Assembly: GCA_032207245.1 (NCBI GenBank)
Contig: CM063502.1
Span: 73,304,809-73,368,808 of the forward strand
Source of the DNA: Pardosa pseudoannulata
Taxonomy: Eukaryota > Arthropoda > Arachnida > Araneae > Lycosidae
Length of the DNA stretch: 64,000 nucleotides
Direction: 5' to 3'
Part shown: piece after piece, positions 51,700-64,000 of the stretch
Position numbering within the stretch: the stretch's first letter is position 1
Layout of the letters: every line of letters begins with the position of its first letter
Translations under genes and position numbers: made by a program
Notes under the pieces: model-generated
Database searches by the model: none
What the model was told of the DNA's origin: nothing
What the model saw: only the letters and a program-made list of their open reading frames with translations

Positions 51700-52069
51700 A
51701 CAGAGGCATGCGACGAAGAAATATGTTTTCTCATACAGCTGAGAAATGTTTATAGAATGTATTAAATAGTACATTTTCTACCCTCACATTACGGAAAATT
51801 AAATTTTGGAGGGAAAAAAATAAGACCACCGGTGGTGGCCTTATTTTTTTAAATCAGAAAGAGTACCAACCTTGTCTACAACTTATTAGTAACACTTATT
51901 AGTAGAACTTATTAGTAAGGTTTCTATTCAAGGTGTCGACTGTATATTTTAACAAATGAAAGACATTGATATAGAAGTAAACACTTACAAGTATAGCAAA
52001 ATTTAAATATTTGAAAGAAAGAATAATTAATACAAGTACTGAAATAAAATACAAATTACAGTCAGAAAA
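51700..52069. other. AT-rich DNA, nothing recognised
   Basis: CCACCGGTGGTGG (51828-51840) is a short palindrome within TTTATTTTT-type sequence. Otherwise featureless. Confidence 0.35.
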
Positions 52070-52570
52070 GTGTTCCCGGAGCCACTCTATAGCAGTTCTG
52101 GAAGTGCGGGGTGTCGTATTGTCCTGCTGGAATTCTCCGAGTTCATAGGAATGCACAATAGACATGAATGGGTGCATGTGATCAGAAAGGATGCTTACGT
52201 ACGTGTCACATGTCAGACTCGTAGATAGACGTATCAGGGGTCCCATATTGCTCCAAACACACGGGTCCTACACCATAGAGTCTCCACCAGCTCCAACAGT
52301 ATCCTGTCGACATGCAGAGTCCATGGATTCATGAGGCTCTCTTCAAACCCGTACACGTCCATACGATATAACTTGAAACGAGACTGGTTAGACCAAGCAA
52401 CGTGTTTCCACTCATCAACAGTGTAATGTCGGGGTTCACGGGCTCAGACAAGGCATAAAATTTTGTGTCGTGCCGTCATCAAGAATATACGAGTGGGCCT
52501 TCTGCTCCGGAAGCCCATATCGATGATGTTTCGTTGAATGCTTAGCACGCTGACACTTGTTGATGAGTTC
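52070..52570 (-). pseudogene. Tc1-like transposase fragment
   Basis: On the minus strand: RSRRPTRIFLMTARHK (linker), then YTVDEWKHVAWSNQSRFKLYRMD, where the catalytic Asp of W-S-D-E-S-R-F is Asn. Next come MGPLIRLSTSLTCDTYVSIL and FQQDNTTPRTSR, with the second Asp kept. There is a stop after GAGDSMV-type sequence. Coding similarity ends after WLREHFSD, before the PDLNPIE glutamate. Both ends are missing, so this is a relic of a Tc1 subfamily different from the one at 12213. Confidence 0.8.
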
Positions 52571-53883
52571 ACATAAAAGCATTTAACTACATGTTATAAC
52601 ACTAATAAAATAATGTAATAATTCTGCAAATCACTATGTAGTTTAAAGGGAATAATGGACAATTTATATTCAGTATTTTAGTTACGGCATATGTATGAGA
52701 CCATGCATACTTTAAAAAGAAAAAAAAGAAATTTTGACGATATGCATAGTATATACTACAAATGATTTCTATCTTTTACTCAAGGTTTAACTGGTTATTG
52801 GCAATGTTTAAACTTTTTGAAATGACTGTAGATTTCTTATCTATCAGACGGAAAATCCCTCATATAAAATACAGAGGGTAAACAGAAGCAATAGCAGTTT
52901 GGTACTTGTGAACTACAAGCACATATTTAGCACTCACTGTATGATTTTTCAATTGTTTTTTTTATTTCCTCAGATGACACGTTCTACATAGAATAAAGCA
53001 TAATTTAGTATTCATTGGAGTATTTATCAATTACTTTCATTTATTATTTCCATACATCACATTCTACCAATATTCTCAGCTATTTGAAAATCAGTTTACT
53101 AAAGTGTTTCAGTTATTGCAAATATTTTATTTAAAAAATATCCCGGATGTCGTGCAAAGGTGTTTACAAAAATAAAAAATCGTGCTGGTAAATAAAAAAA
53201 GTAAAAATTATATTAGAAATTTTTCAAAATTAAAAATAAGAACCAGAAATAAAAATTTAAATATCTTCATAACATTTCTTTAAATCCAATATTTTTCTAT
53301 AATTATCTTTAATATTTCTTTAAAAGGATATTAAAATAGTATGTAAGTGAAAGCTTCAAAAAATAATTCGTTAGGTCATATGAAACAAAATTAGTTTTCT
53401 TTGCAGAAAAATGTACACTAAAAAGTAAAAACAGACTCGCTGGATTACTCCTGTATAAGAAAATAAACCCAGTCTTCTTAGTGCCTCAATCTGTTAGAAT
53501 AAGAAAGTGTAGATATAATGTCAATTATTTCTCCAATGAATTAGATAAACTAGACTAAAGTGGTAGGGATATTTATTAAAATGGTTTCTTTTTGGAAACA
53601 CTTTATTTTTACTTCAGTTTTATTTATTTATAAATAAAAGTTTCAACAATAACTGTACAATATTATCCATGTAACAAAATACACTAATTTCAGTACTGGA
53701 TATTTGTGTGATCTTGAATAAAACATTTGAAATGATTTCTAAATTTACAAAACACTGAAGTATGTTTTGTAATATCTGACTTACATTAAGATCCATAGAT
53801 CCATCAATTTTTAAAAATCTATTTCAGGCTTTCCTTACCTTTTAACTGCCTTAAATTGTACAAATAAGTATAACTGAAGCTTA
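52571..53883. other. AT-rich DNA, nothing recognised
   Basis: No gene or element end seen. Confidence 0.4.
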
Positions 53884-54362
53884 TCTTTATATACACAATT
53901 CTTCTGTCCTTGTGTTTGTAATAGAACTCCTCTAAACGGCTGGACTGATTTTGATAAAATTTTGTGTATGTAATTTACGTTGATTCGGGAATGGTTTAGA
54001 TTCACAATTTGATTCGATATAAGATTTATTTTTTATTAAATATCCAGAATTGCACGCTTATTAAGATTAATGTAATGCGACTTGAAATCCTTCACTGTCA
54101 ATCTATCTGTGGTGCAATGATCAGAGCAACGGGCTTCAGTCCGAGAATCCCCAGGATCGAATCCTCGTACAGGCGGTGAGGGAATTTTAATTTAATCTAA
54201 TTACATTTGGAATTACAGTTTACGTGGTGGCACCAAGCATTTTTAAAATATTTTTTCCTTGCTTATCCATCAAAACGGTCAAATTTATAATTTATTTAAA
54301 AACATTTCACAATTTTTGGATTTACAGCGTTATAACATGACAGCATCTGTTGGATCGTCTAG
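53884..54362 (+). mobile_element. Non-autonomous Helitron-like element
   Basis: 479 bp. The left end TCTTTATATACACAATTC follows an A, and the right end is CTAG followed by T, fitting Helitron 5'-TC...CTRR-3' ends inserted between A and T. Internal AACGGCTGGACTGATTTTGAT is a phrase common in arthropod dispersed repeats. A short stem (ACAG-CAT-CTGT) lies about 18 bp before CTAG; it is weaker than a textbook Helitron hairpin. No Rep/helicase is encoded. A tRNA-like segment is embedded at 54105-54172. A SINE-type origin is an alternative. Confidence 0.45.
54105..54172 (+). repeat. tRNA-like segment
   Basis: TGGTGCAATGATCAGAGCAACGG resembles a D-arm/A box, TTCAGTC an anticodon loop, and GGATCGAATCC (54154-54164) a B box. 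Acceptor ends do not pair well. It lies inside the Helitron-like element. Confidence 0.45.
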
Positions 54363-55581
54363 TATAAAATAATGTGCCAATAGCAATGATATGATAGTTT
54401 TCAATATAAAAAGGAATTTAAAAAAGAAAATAATGCAATGCATTGGGAGCATTTCAGAAAATATGTCTGAAAATAAAAACATTAAATCAGCAGTACTTAA
54501 ATTAAACAAAATCTTATAAAATAAGAATAATATATTGACCGGATAGTATGATATTTATTTATATTTCGGTTGTTGCTTGTAATAAATTAAAAAACGATAC
54601 CAATATACAATCTAAATAATGGTAAACTCTCGTACTAGTTTGCTTGGATTAAATTTAACAAAAATATTAATAGATGTTCCTTTACTTTTCAGTGGTTTTT
54701 CTCATATATTTTTACTCTTACCGTGATCATGTTTTAAATCATGGGGGAAAAACACTTCTAAAATTCGCTTGGTCTGAACAATATTCAACTGATATAACCT
54801 TAATGTAAGCCTAAGTTTCGTTAAATTTAAGAAGGAGTATGTTGTCTCAGAATAAAATTATACAACCTTATATCTATTTATAAATGAACATAAAGTTTGA
54901 GATGTTTATCAGAGGTTTTTCAAACTACTCACTCATTATTTTGTACTATCTTAGTGATGCTATTTAATGATGAGACCCATCCATGAAATTAAATTATAAA
55001 TTGTGAATCAAGGCTCTTTAAGAATGTGAGCAAATTTTGGATTTTCAGAGAAATCAAATTTTCAAATTGCTCATGTAAAAAATTATATAAAATCCTTATG
55101 ACCACAACTTCATTCTGCTCTACCTCATTTATTTATTATCTTGCTGCATTCATAACATTTTAAATTAATTTTTCTGTAATAATCAGATTCATATTAAACA
55201 TATAAATTTTCTTTAGAGGTATTTTACTTCTGTTACTTTTATAATATACTTTTCTAATATTTTATGCTCCTTTGATAGTAAAAGTTCAATTCATTTTCAA
55301 AAATAAATTTTACTCAAGCAAATTATGCTGACGAGTATGCTGTTTTAGTGTATATCCACTTAGATATCTTTATTCGAGTAATTAAATTCGAATCTGCAAT
55401 TAGCTTAATTTAATTTCAACTAATAAATGTGATTTTACAGCAGCTTCCTATGGTTATTCGTTAAAATAGTACAATGTCACAGAATATTTATATAATATTT
55501 CATACACAATTACATGCCTATTACTATATGCTAATTTTAATTAATTTTTCCAGTATATTTTATTTTCCTCGTCTTAAAACT

Positions 55582-55587
<6 letters not shown>
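54363..55587. other. AT-rich DNA, nothing recognised
   Basis: No gene or repeat ends seen. Confidence 0.4.

Positions 55588-55676
<89 letters not shown>
55588..55676. repeat. (TA)n microsatellite
   Basis: About 37 pure TA units followed by CATA interruptions. Confidence 0.95.
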
Positions 55677-56984
<1,308 letters not shown>

Positions 56985-59900
56985 ATTCTGTTGAAATAAA
57001 AATACAGAATTTTTATTAATTATTTTTAAATTTTCCAGAATTTTTCCAAAAGTGTGAGGCAATTAAGGTATATATTTCCAAGTGTTTAAAAGAGCTGATT
57101 CTTTGTTAACAAAGTATTTCATCGGGAGGATTTTATGCTATACTAAATTCAACCAAACATTTAGTAAAACATTACGTAAAACACTTAAGTTAATCAGAAA
57201 AGCCACTGGTAGTTTTAATTATTTACAAATACAGACATTTATTAGATAAATAAATTTTTTAAAATCTTCAAGTTTTATTTTGACATTAATTCATAATAGC
57301 AATTCCAGGAATTAGTAGATAGGTTATTATAAGTTAAAAATATAAAGCAGGTTACAGTGTATATTTTTAATCACCCATTAAATTCATATTCATTGGTTAG
57401 GATAAACAATTATCTCAACAATCATGTTTGGATAAGGCACAAATCTTTATCAAACATCACTCTTAAAATCACTGTATATTTTAAATTAGCCTTAAATTTA
57501 TTTATTTTTAAATTTTCCCGAATTTTTTCAAAGCAAGAAAGCAATTAAGGTAAATATTTACAAGTGTTTAAAACAGGAACTGATTCTATGTTAATAAAAA
57601 AATTTCATCAGGCTGATTTTATGATATACTAAATTCAGCCAAATATCTAGAAACTTTAAGAAAAACATTTAAGTTAATCAAAAAAGCCACCGGTAGTTTT
57701 CAGAGCTTACAAATATATACATTTATTAGACAAATAAATTTTGTAAGAGCTTGAAGTTTTATCAGATGTATTATAATCACAGTAGTTGGATGATTTTAAA
57801 ATTTACATTAAAATTTTAATGTTTTAATTAATTCATTATAATAATTCTATTAATTAGTATATTGGTTATTATAAGTTAAAAACATAAAGCAGGTTACAGC
57901 GTATATTTTAAGTCACTTATTAGATTCATATCCATTGGATGGGATAAACAATTATGTCAGCAATCCTGTTTCGATAAGGCACAAATCTTTATCAAATATT
58001 ACTCTTAATATCCTTGTATCATGTAAATTCTCTTTAAATTTTAAAACTTGTTTTTAAACTCACTTATTTTTAAATTTATTTTTAAATTTATTGTTAAATT
58101 TTCTCGAATTTTTCCAACGCATTAAAGCAATTAAGGTATATATTTTCAATGTTTAAAAGAAGAACTGATTCTTTGTTAATAAAACATTCCATCAGGCTGA
58201 TTTTATAATATACTAAATTCAGCCAAATATCTAGAAACTTTAAGAAAAACATTTAAGTTAATCAAAAAAGCCACCGGTAGTTTTCAGAGCTTACAAATAT
58301 ATACATTTATTAGACAAATAAATTTTGTAAGAGCTTGAAGTTTTATCAGATGTATTATAATCACAGTAGTTGGATGATTTTAAAATTTACATTAAAATTT
58401 TAATGTTTTAATTAATTCACTATAACAATTCTACGAATTAGTAGATAGGATATTATAAGGTAATATAAAGCAGGTTATAGTGTATATTTTAAATCACCTA
58501 TTAAGTTCACATCCATTGGTAGGATAGACAATTATGTCAACAATCCTGTTCGGATAAGGCACAAATCTTTATCAAACATCACTCTTAACATCACTGTATA
58601 TTTTAAATTATCTTTTAATTTTTTCATTTATTTTTAATTTTTCCCAAATTTTTCCAAAACATTAAAGCAATTAGGGTATATATTTCCAAGTGTTTAAAAG
58701 AAAAATTGATTCTTTGCTAATAAAATATTCAATCAGACTGATTTTATGATATACTAAATTCAGCCAAATTTCTAGAAACATTTAGAAAAACATTTAAGGG
58801 AATCAGAAAAGCCATCGGTAGTTTCTAAAACTTATAAATATAGACATTCATTAGACAAATAAATTTTGTAAGAGCTTGAAGTTTCATCAGATGTATTACA
58901 ATCGAAGTAATTGGATGATTTTAAAATTTGCATTCATATTTTAATTTTGAAATTAATTAATTATAACAATTCTAGGAATTAGTAGATAGGTTATCATAAG
59001 GTAAAAATATAAAGCAGGTTACAGTGTATATTTTAAATCACCTATTAAATTCATATCCATTGGATGGGATAAACAATTATGTCAGCAATCCTGTTTCGAT
59101 AAGGCACAAATCTTTATCAAATATTACTCTTAATATCCTTGTATAATGTAAATTCTCTTTAAATTTTAAAACTTGTTTTTAAATTTATTTTTTAATTTAT
59201 TTATTTTTAAACTGTTTGTTAAATTTTCTCGAATTTTTCGAACACATTAAAGCAATTAAGGTATATATTTTCACGTGTTTAAAAGAAGAACTGATTTTTT
59301 GTTAATAAAAAAATCCGTAAATCTGATTTTATGGTATACTAAATTCAGCCACATACCTACAAACATTGAATAAACATTTAACCCTTTATCTACTGCATTA
59401 TGAAATACTGAAAATGTCTTTATATTGTTTTTTAGCTGTCACATTGATAATTATATACAAGTTAAATATACAAGTAAAAAATCTCCCCGGTGTGAAATTT
59501 AGTTTGTTAGAACTAATTAATGAAAGTGGGACTTAAAAGTACCGTCAGTACATAAATGGTTAATTTGATTGGTACTTATAAGTACCGTCAGTAGATAAAG
59601 GGTTAAGTGAATCAGAAAAGCCACCGGTAGTTTTTAGAACATACAAATATAGACATTTATTAGACAAATAAATTTTGTAAGAGCTTGAAATTTCATCAGA
59701 TGTATTATAATAGCAGTAATTAGATGATTTTAAAATTTTCAATCATATTTAAATTTTGGAATTAATTCATTATAATAATACTTCGAATTAGTAGATAAGT
59801 TTTATAAGTTAAAAATATAAAGCAGGTTACAGTGTATATTTAAAATCTCCTATTAAATGCATATCCATTGGATAGGATAAACAATTATGTCAACAATCAT

Positions 59901-60505
59901 GTTCGGATAAGGCACAAATCTTTATCAAATATCACTCTTAACATCCCTGTATATTTTAAATTATCTTTAAATTTTTTAATTTATTTTTAAATTTTCCCGA
60001 ATATTTCCAAAACATTAAAACATTTAAGATATATATTTCCAAGTGTTTAAAAGAAGAACTGATTCTTTGTTAATATAATATTCCATGAGGCTGATTTTAT
60101 GATATACTAAATTCAGACAAATATCTGCAAACATTAAGAAAAACATTTAAATGAATCAGAAAAGCCACCGGTAGTTTTTAGAACTTACAAATATAGACAT
60201 TTATTAGACAAATTTTGTAAGAGCTTGAAGTTTCATAAAATGTATTATAATCACAGTAATTGGATAAATTGAAAATTTTCATCCGAATTTTAATTTTGGA
60301 ATTAATTTATTATAACAATTCTTAGAATTAGTTGATAAGATATCATAAGTTAAAAATATAAAGCATGTTACATTGTATATTTTAAATCACCTATTAAATT
60401 CATATCCATTAAATAGAATAAACTATTATGTCAATAATCACATTTCGATAAGGCACAAATCTTCATCAAACATCACTCTTAATATCACTGTATATTTTAA
60501 ACAAT
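56985..60505. repeat. Six-unit tandem array, ~541-580-bp unit
   Basis: The landmark GATAAGGCACAAATCTTTATCAA occurs near 57431, 57973, 58553, 59098, 59906 and 60447. A second landmark, AAAAGCCACCGGTAG or close variants, occurs near 57200, 57684, 58267, 58808, 59618 and 60163. Spacing is ~541-584 bp, except ~485 bp between the first two of the second landmark and ~810 bp across the unit that holds the MITE at 59382-59602. Units 2 and 3 share a block of ~200 bp (57640-57840 and 58222-58420) that looks essentially identical. Noncoding, with no evident gene function. Confidence 0.9.
59382..59602. mobile_element. 221-bp piggyBac-type MITE with TTAA duplication
   Basis: Ends CCCTTTATCTACTG and CAGTAGATAAAGGG are perfect 14-bp inverted repeats. 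TTAA flanks both sides (59378-59381 and 59603-59606). Neighbouring tandem units give the empty site (ACATTTAAGTTAATCA and ACATTTAAATGAATCA), confirming exact insertion in TTAA. Non-autonomous. Its right end is internally duplicated: AGTACCGTCAGTACATAAATGGTTAA-like sequence precedes the true end. Confidence 0.92.
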
Positions 60506-61592
60506 ATGTAAAACATCTGGTTTATTAGAATATTGCAAATTTCTGGTATTATATTTATGAATTACCGGCAGTTTATTTGGCACTTAAAGAGGCTTGAAAT
60601 AACATAAAATTCTACTATTTTGAACAAAACACGTAACATAGATTTAAAAAAATATTCTATATTGTTAAAAAAATTTGTTAAAATTAAAGACAATCCTAAG
60701 TTATACAGTCACAGACTGTAAGTTTTACTAAACAAGTCATGTAAAAACTTCTGTCTGATTAGTTAACTAACTTAAGCTAAGTTATTAAAAATTAATTAAA
60801 TTTATATAAGGAAATATAATATTTTACAATTATATAAAACCACAATATAAATAAATTCTTGTCACAATGCCTTGCTTTTATAAACATGCAATACCTTTAT
60901 ATTAAAGCATATATAAATATATTATTCATAATCTTTGAAATTAAAAAAGATTTTATTAAAAAAGATATTCCTTTTTTCGTAGGAGTAGGGAGAACTCTAT
61001 AATTTATTAAATTATATAATTTTAGAGTAGATAGATAATTATTACTATATCGGACAAAACACTAATGCATATTACTTATAGTAAACTCTTCAAATTTATT
61101 GGGTTAAATTCTAGTGTAATTAATTTTCTTAAAAAAATTATACTGTTCTTTAATTATATTGAAAAAAAAATCTATCGGGCTTTTATTATATTAAACAAAA
61201 TTATGTCTCACTTTAATTAAATGTGTTAAAAGAATATCATATCTTATTTAAGTTTAGTGACATAATTATATTCAATAACATTCTACTGAATTTAAATTAT
61301 GTTAGATAAATACTTAAACGATATTTAAAATATAATCCAATCTACTGAACTCCTATTGCAGTTTTTCAAAAATTAATATATTTAGTATTTGCAGCTCACA
61401 ACATTTCTTAACAGCACAATACCCTTTTTTTACATTTATGTACAAAAACACCCTATAAGAATCACCCTATCCTAGGAAACAGGAGATATTTGATAGAGTG
61501 TAAAATTTCATTTGTTTACCATCGTTCATGAGCACTTGCACTGCTTTCCGATCCACAGACATCCGACAGAAGATTATGAAGGCGATTATGAA
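60506..61592. other. AT-rich DNA, nothing recognised
   Basis: Downstream (minus-strand sense) of the gene at 61593-62027; candidate 3' flank. Confidence 0.4.
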
Positions 61593-62027
61593 TTACTTGT
61601 TTTTCTTTTCGCATTCGGGACAGTACACATAGTACTTGACATCCTCCTTCTTTTGATAGTTTTCAATTGGATATTGGACCGTTTCATGCGTACCGCCTTG
61701 TGCCAGTAGTCTACGATGGACTCCATCTCCCATGCTTTCACGGTCTTCTGGAATTACACCAGACAACATATTAGGGTGATTTCCCCATCCACTACTTCCA
61801 CCTTGGAAATCGGCATGTTTCTCTGCTTCTGGTGCTTCGTCAGGTATGTCATCTCCACTGCACAGTCCCTTCTGGAGCGTGTGCAGAATGGCATTCTGCT
61901 CCTTGACGACTTTTGACCAGTCAAATTCCCGTCTAAAGTACGACGGTCGCAGTGAATCAAAAATTTCCCCTAGATTCTCGAGCTCTTTGAACTTTTTTTG
62001 GTTTTTATTTGGATTCTCGCTGGCCAT
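61593..62027 (-). CDS. Single-exon 144-residue protein of unknown function with a C-terminal CxxC
   Basis: A clean frame in GC-richer DNA than its surroundings. MASENPNK (62027) is preferred over the in-frame MRLSK at 62051 because it starts a polar, ordered-looking protein; either is possible. The N-terminal part (KFKELENLGEIFDSLRP, then FDWSKVVKEQNAILHTLQ) is charged and likely helical. The middle is acidic and Gly-rich (DDIPDEAPEAE, GGSSGWGNHP). The C-terminus KYYVYCPECEKKNK has a possible half zinc-knuckle. No signal peptide or membrane segment. No intron is visible, so a retrocopy or an unbroken small gene are both possible. I do not recognise the family. Of all frames here it looks most like a real protein. 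Confidence 0.55.
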   Translation of the reverse strand: MASENPNKNQKKFKELENLGEIFDSLRPSYFRREFDWSKVVKEQNAILHTLQKGLCSGDDIPDEAPEAEKHADFQGGSSGWGNHPNMLSGVIPEDRESMGDGVHRRLLAQGGTHETVQYPIENYQKKEDVKYYVYCPECEKKNK

Positions 62028-62320
62028 GGCAAGCAGCTTCGACAAACGCAACTAACAACTAACTTACTACAGCACAGTTTGTCTCTCGGCCGCTAGTCGG
62101 GAATGGAAAGTTCTAGCATGTATTCTGATTATGAAAGAAATATTTCACAGAATTCTATCGATTAGTTTTTTTTTACAGACTGGCTTTTCAACATCCGGCT
62201 CAGGTGATTCACGGCTTCTCTACCTCAGCGAACTCTTCGAATTCAGACGCGAAATTTTCCGCGAATCAGCCATATTGTTTACTGGAAAGCGAGCCTATTT
62301 CCCAGTAATTGTCACGGAAT
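62028..62320. promoter_or_regulatory. GC-richer 5' flank of the 61593-62027 gene
   Basis: Sequence such as CTCGGCCGCTAGTCGGGAATGG and GACGCGAAATTTTCCGCGAATC stands out from the AT-rich background and lies upstream of the minus-strand gene. No TATA box is evident. It could be promoter/5' UTR. A plus-strand frame here (62131-62481) shows no motif. Confidence 0.3.
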
Positions 62321-64000
62321 CTCGTACTGGAGAAATCCCGAATTATATAACTTTATTTTTCCAACCTTTTAAAACGCTTGGTACAAGATTTAATCTTATC
62401 CCAATAAAACCTTTGATTTTGACTCATTATTTCGCCTTCTTAATACAAGTATTGAATAAAAGATTTTGCACATATGTGTAATTTTTTTTCAAAAATATTT
62501 TAGATGTTATTTTATGATTTGAATTTTAAAGAGAAAAGAGTTTAAAGAGAAAAGAGTCGGATTCAAAAACACACTCAAAAATCAAGTTTCTTAAATTTTA
62601 ATAAAAATAGGTTTTTTGGACAGTATTTCCTCGCCAATTTCATAAAACAAACGATTTTAGTCTAAGCTTTATGCTTAAAAGTCATTTTCAAACAGAAAAC
62701 TCAAAGAATTTCGAATATTTAAAAAAACCTATTTTTGTATGCAAAGTTCGGAAAAATGTTATGCTGCAGTCAACTAGTATGTATTCTTATTTTTTGAAAA
62801 TAAATTCAGCATTTGCGAATAAATATATATGTTAAGGCAATAAATATAACGTATACTGAATATATCGTTTGAGAACTTGTAAGACATTGTAAACACGAAC
62901 ATACTTTACTTCCCTCAGTCTCAATTAATGAACACAGTATTTCATTGGCCAGCTTTAACCTAGATCCCGTTACGGAATCGCTGCCTTTTCCGACTGAGCT
63001 AACGAAGCCCATAAAACCTTGTATTGTTTAAAATATGTCTGCACAAATAACACATATATTTCTAGAATTACTTTTTGAATAAAATTTATTTTACTACACA
63101 CTTACAGACGTCTTTAAATATTGTTTTCTGGTTTATTTATATTTATAAAAATTATAATTTTTTTCATCTAAACTGATTTTACCAGATACATTATATACCT
63201 CTCCAAAATTATTTAAAATTCAGACCTTTCGAATTGTAAATGTAAAACTTTTTTCATTTTCAGAAATAAATACATCTATTTCAGAAATATATAATTTCTA
63301 AATACATTTATTAAGGAAATGTTTAATTACTGATATTTGCCTATTTGTATGCATATAAAATGTTTTGACAGTGAAAACAATATTTATTTCCCCTTGTCTA
63401 ACACTGGAGGTCCTGAATTATTCAAAATGTCTTTCAAGGGTGAGAGATATGACATTTCACGAATTTTGTAGAAAATAAACAGAAACTGGATTTCTTGTCC
63501 ATATTTTTTCTTACGCCTGTCATACTAAGTTCTTAAAACTTGTGCAGATATGTAAATAATTTTGTTCTTATATAGTAAGTTGATCTCTTTTAAAATGTTT
63601 TTGAGGATTTAATTTCCATTACGTAATATAGTGTTTGTAATTTTTGTTGACTTGTAGGCAAAGAACTTGAAGAAAGAAAGGATTTAATGTTGGGAGTTCA
63701 TAAAAACTAAAAATAAATCCATTTCCTGAAAGTGATTTTGTTACTCTTAGTAAAGATAATGCAGAATTTTTATATTAAAGTACCATTCTACTGCTACATA
63801 ACCTTCAAGAAAACTTATCCATTTTATTATCTATTAAAAAGTAAAGTATATTAAATAGTGATTTTTATTGGTATAAATTTTATGTAATTTAGCATTGCTA
63901 GATCTATTAGTAAGTGTACTAGGAATTTGTAGATTGTTGGCAATTTCTTTACCTGGTAGATTTTCTTTTATATTAATTAGTAAATTTCTTTTGTGGGTTT
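62321..64000. other. AT-rich DNA with one tRNA-like fragment
   Basis: Nothing recognised apart from the fragment at 62945-63011. Confidence 0.4.
62945..63011 (-). repeat. tRNA-like fragment
   Basis: On the minus strand GGGCTTCGTTAGCTCAGTCGG is an excellent tRNA 5' end and A box (TAGCTCAGTCGG). The B-box position reads AGGTTAAAGCT, a poor match, and the acceptor 3' strand does not pair. A degenerate tRNA gene or SINE head. Confidence 0.5.

Noticed and set aside
56985..60505. CRISPR-like or satellite array
   Set aside because: Units are ~545 bp, eukaryotic and without short repeat/spacer structure; a low-copy tandem duplication, not CRISPR and not shown to be a satellite.
62131..62481. 116-residue plus-strand frame upstream of the 61593-62027 gene
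   Set aside because: No motif, mixed composition only in its first half, and it runs into AT-rich DNA; more likely 5' flank of the minus-strand gene.

Overview
This is a very AT-rich eukaryotic genomic window. It has few unique genes, many long (TA)n microsatellites and a dense set of decayed mobile elements. The mix (piggyBac, Tc1 and mariner transposases, a tRNA-derived SINE with an AAACC-type tail, Gypsy-like solo LTRs, a Helitron-like end) points to an arthropod. I lean towards a chelicerate such as a spider, but that is inference. Apart from one possible 144-residue single-exon gene near the right end (about 61.6-62.0 kb, minus strand), every protein-coding similarity I can read is a transposon gene, a pseudogene or a fragment.

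Layout. 1-4.45 kb: AT-rich, no gene seen. 4.45-8.65 kb: a complete but inactivated piggyBac element (4,190 bp) flanked by CTAG on both sides instead of TTAA. 9.8-11 kb: a solo-LTR-like repeat and a large TA microsatellite. 12.2-22.26 kb: a Tc1 (DD34E) transposon split by an 8,821-bp insertion. 22.4-28.9 kb: microsatellites, a degenerate tandem array carrying a 461-bp solo LTR, and otherwise featureless DNA. 28.9-41.6 kb: a second copy of the 9.8-kb LTR-like repeat, a Tc1 N-terminal fragment, a SINE with perfect 11-bp target duplications, a 597-bp long-TIR MITE inside a TA tract, and a nearly full-length mariner. 45-52.6 kb: mariner remnant, tandem repeats, a second SINE copy, duplicated RING-finger pseudogenes arranged divergently, and a Tc1 fragment. 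53.9-60.5 kb: a Helitron-like element holding a tRNA-like segment, a perfect 20-bp hairpin, and a six-unit ~545-bp tandem array, one unit of which carries a 221-bp TTAA-flanked MITE. 61.5-64 kb: the possible 144-residue gene and a tRNA-like fragment.

The most unusual object is the 8.8-kb insertion at 13228-22048. It is bounded by ~390-bp terminal inverted repeats built from ~146-bp tandem units and flanked by a 4-bp ACGT duplication. Removing the insertion and one ACGT restores the reading frame of the interrupted Tc1 transposase, which fixes both boundaries. Just inside its left TIR it carries a pseudogene resembling a C19/USP-type cysteine peptidase (Cys box NTCAYDSLFQ, His box GH-VAL). I could find no transposase inside it, so its mobilising system is unknown.
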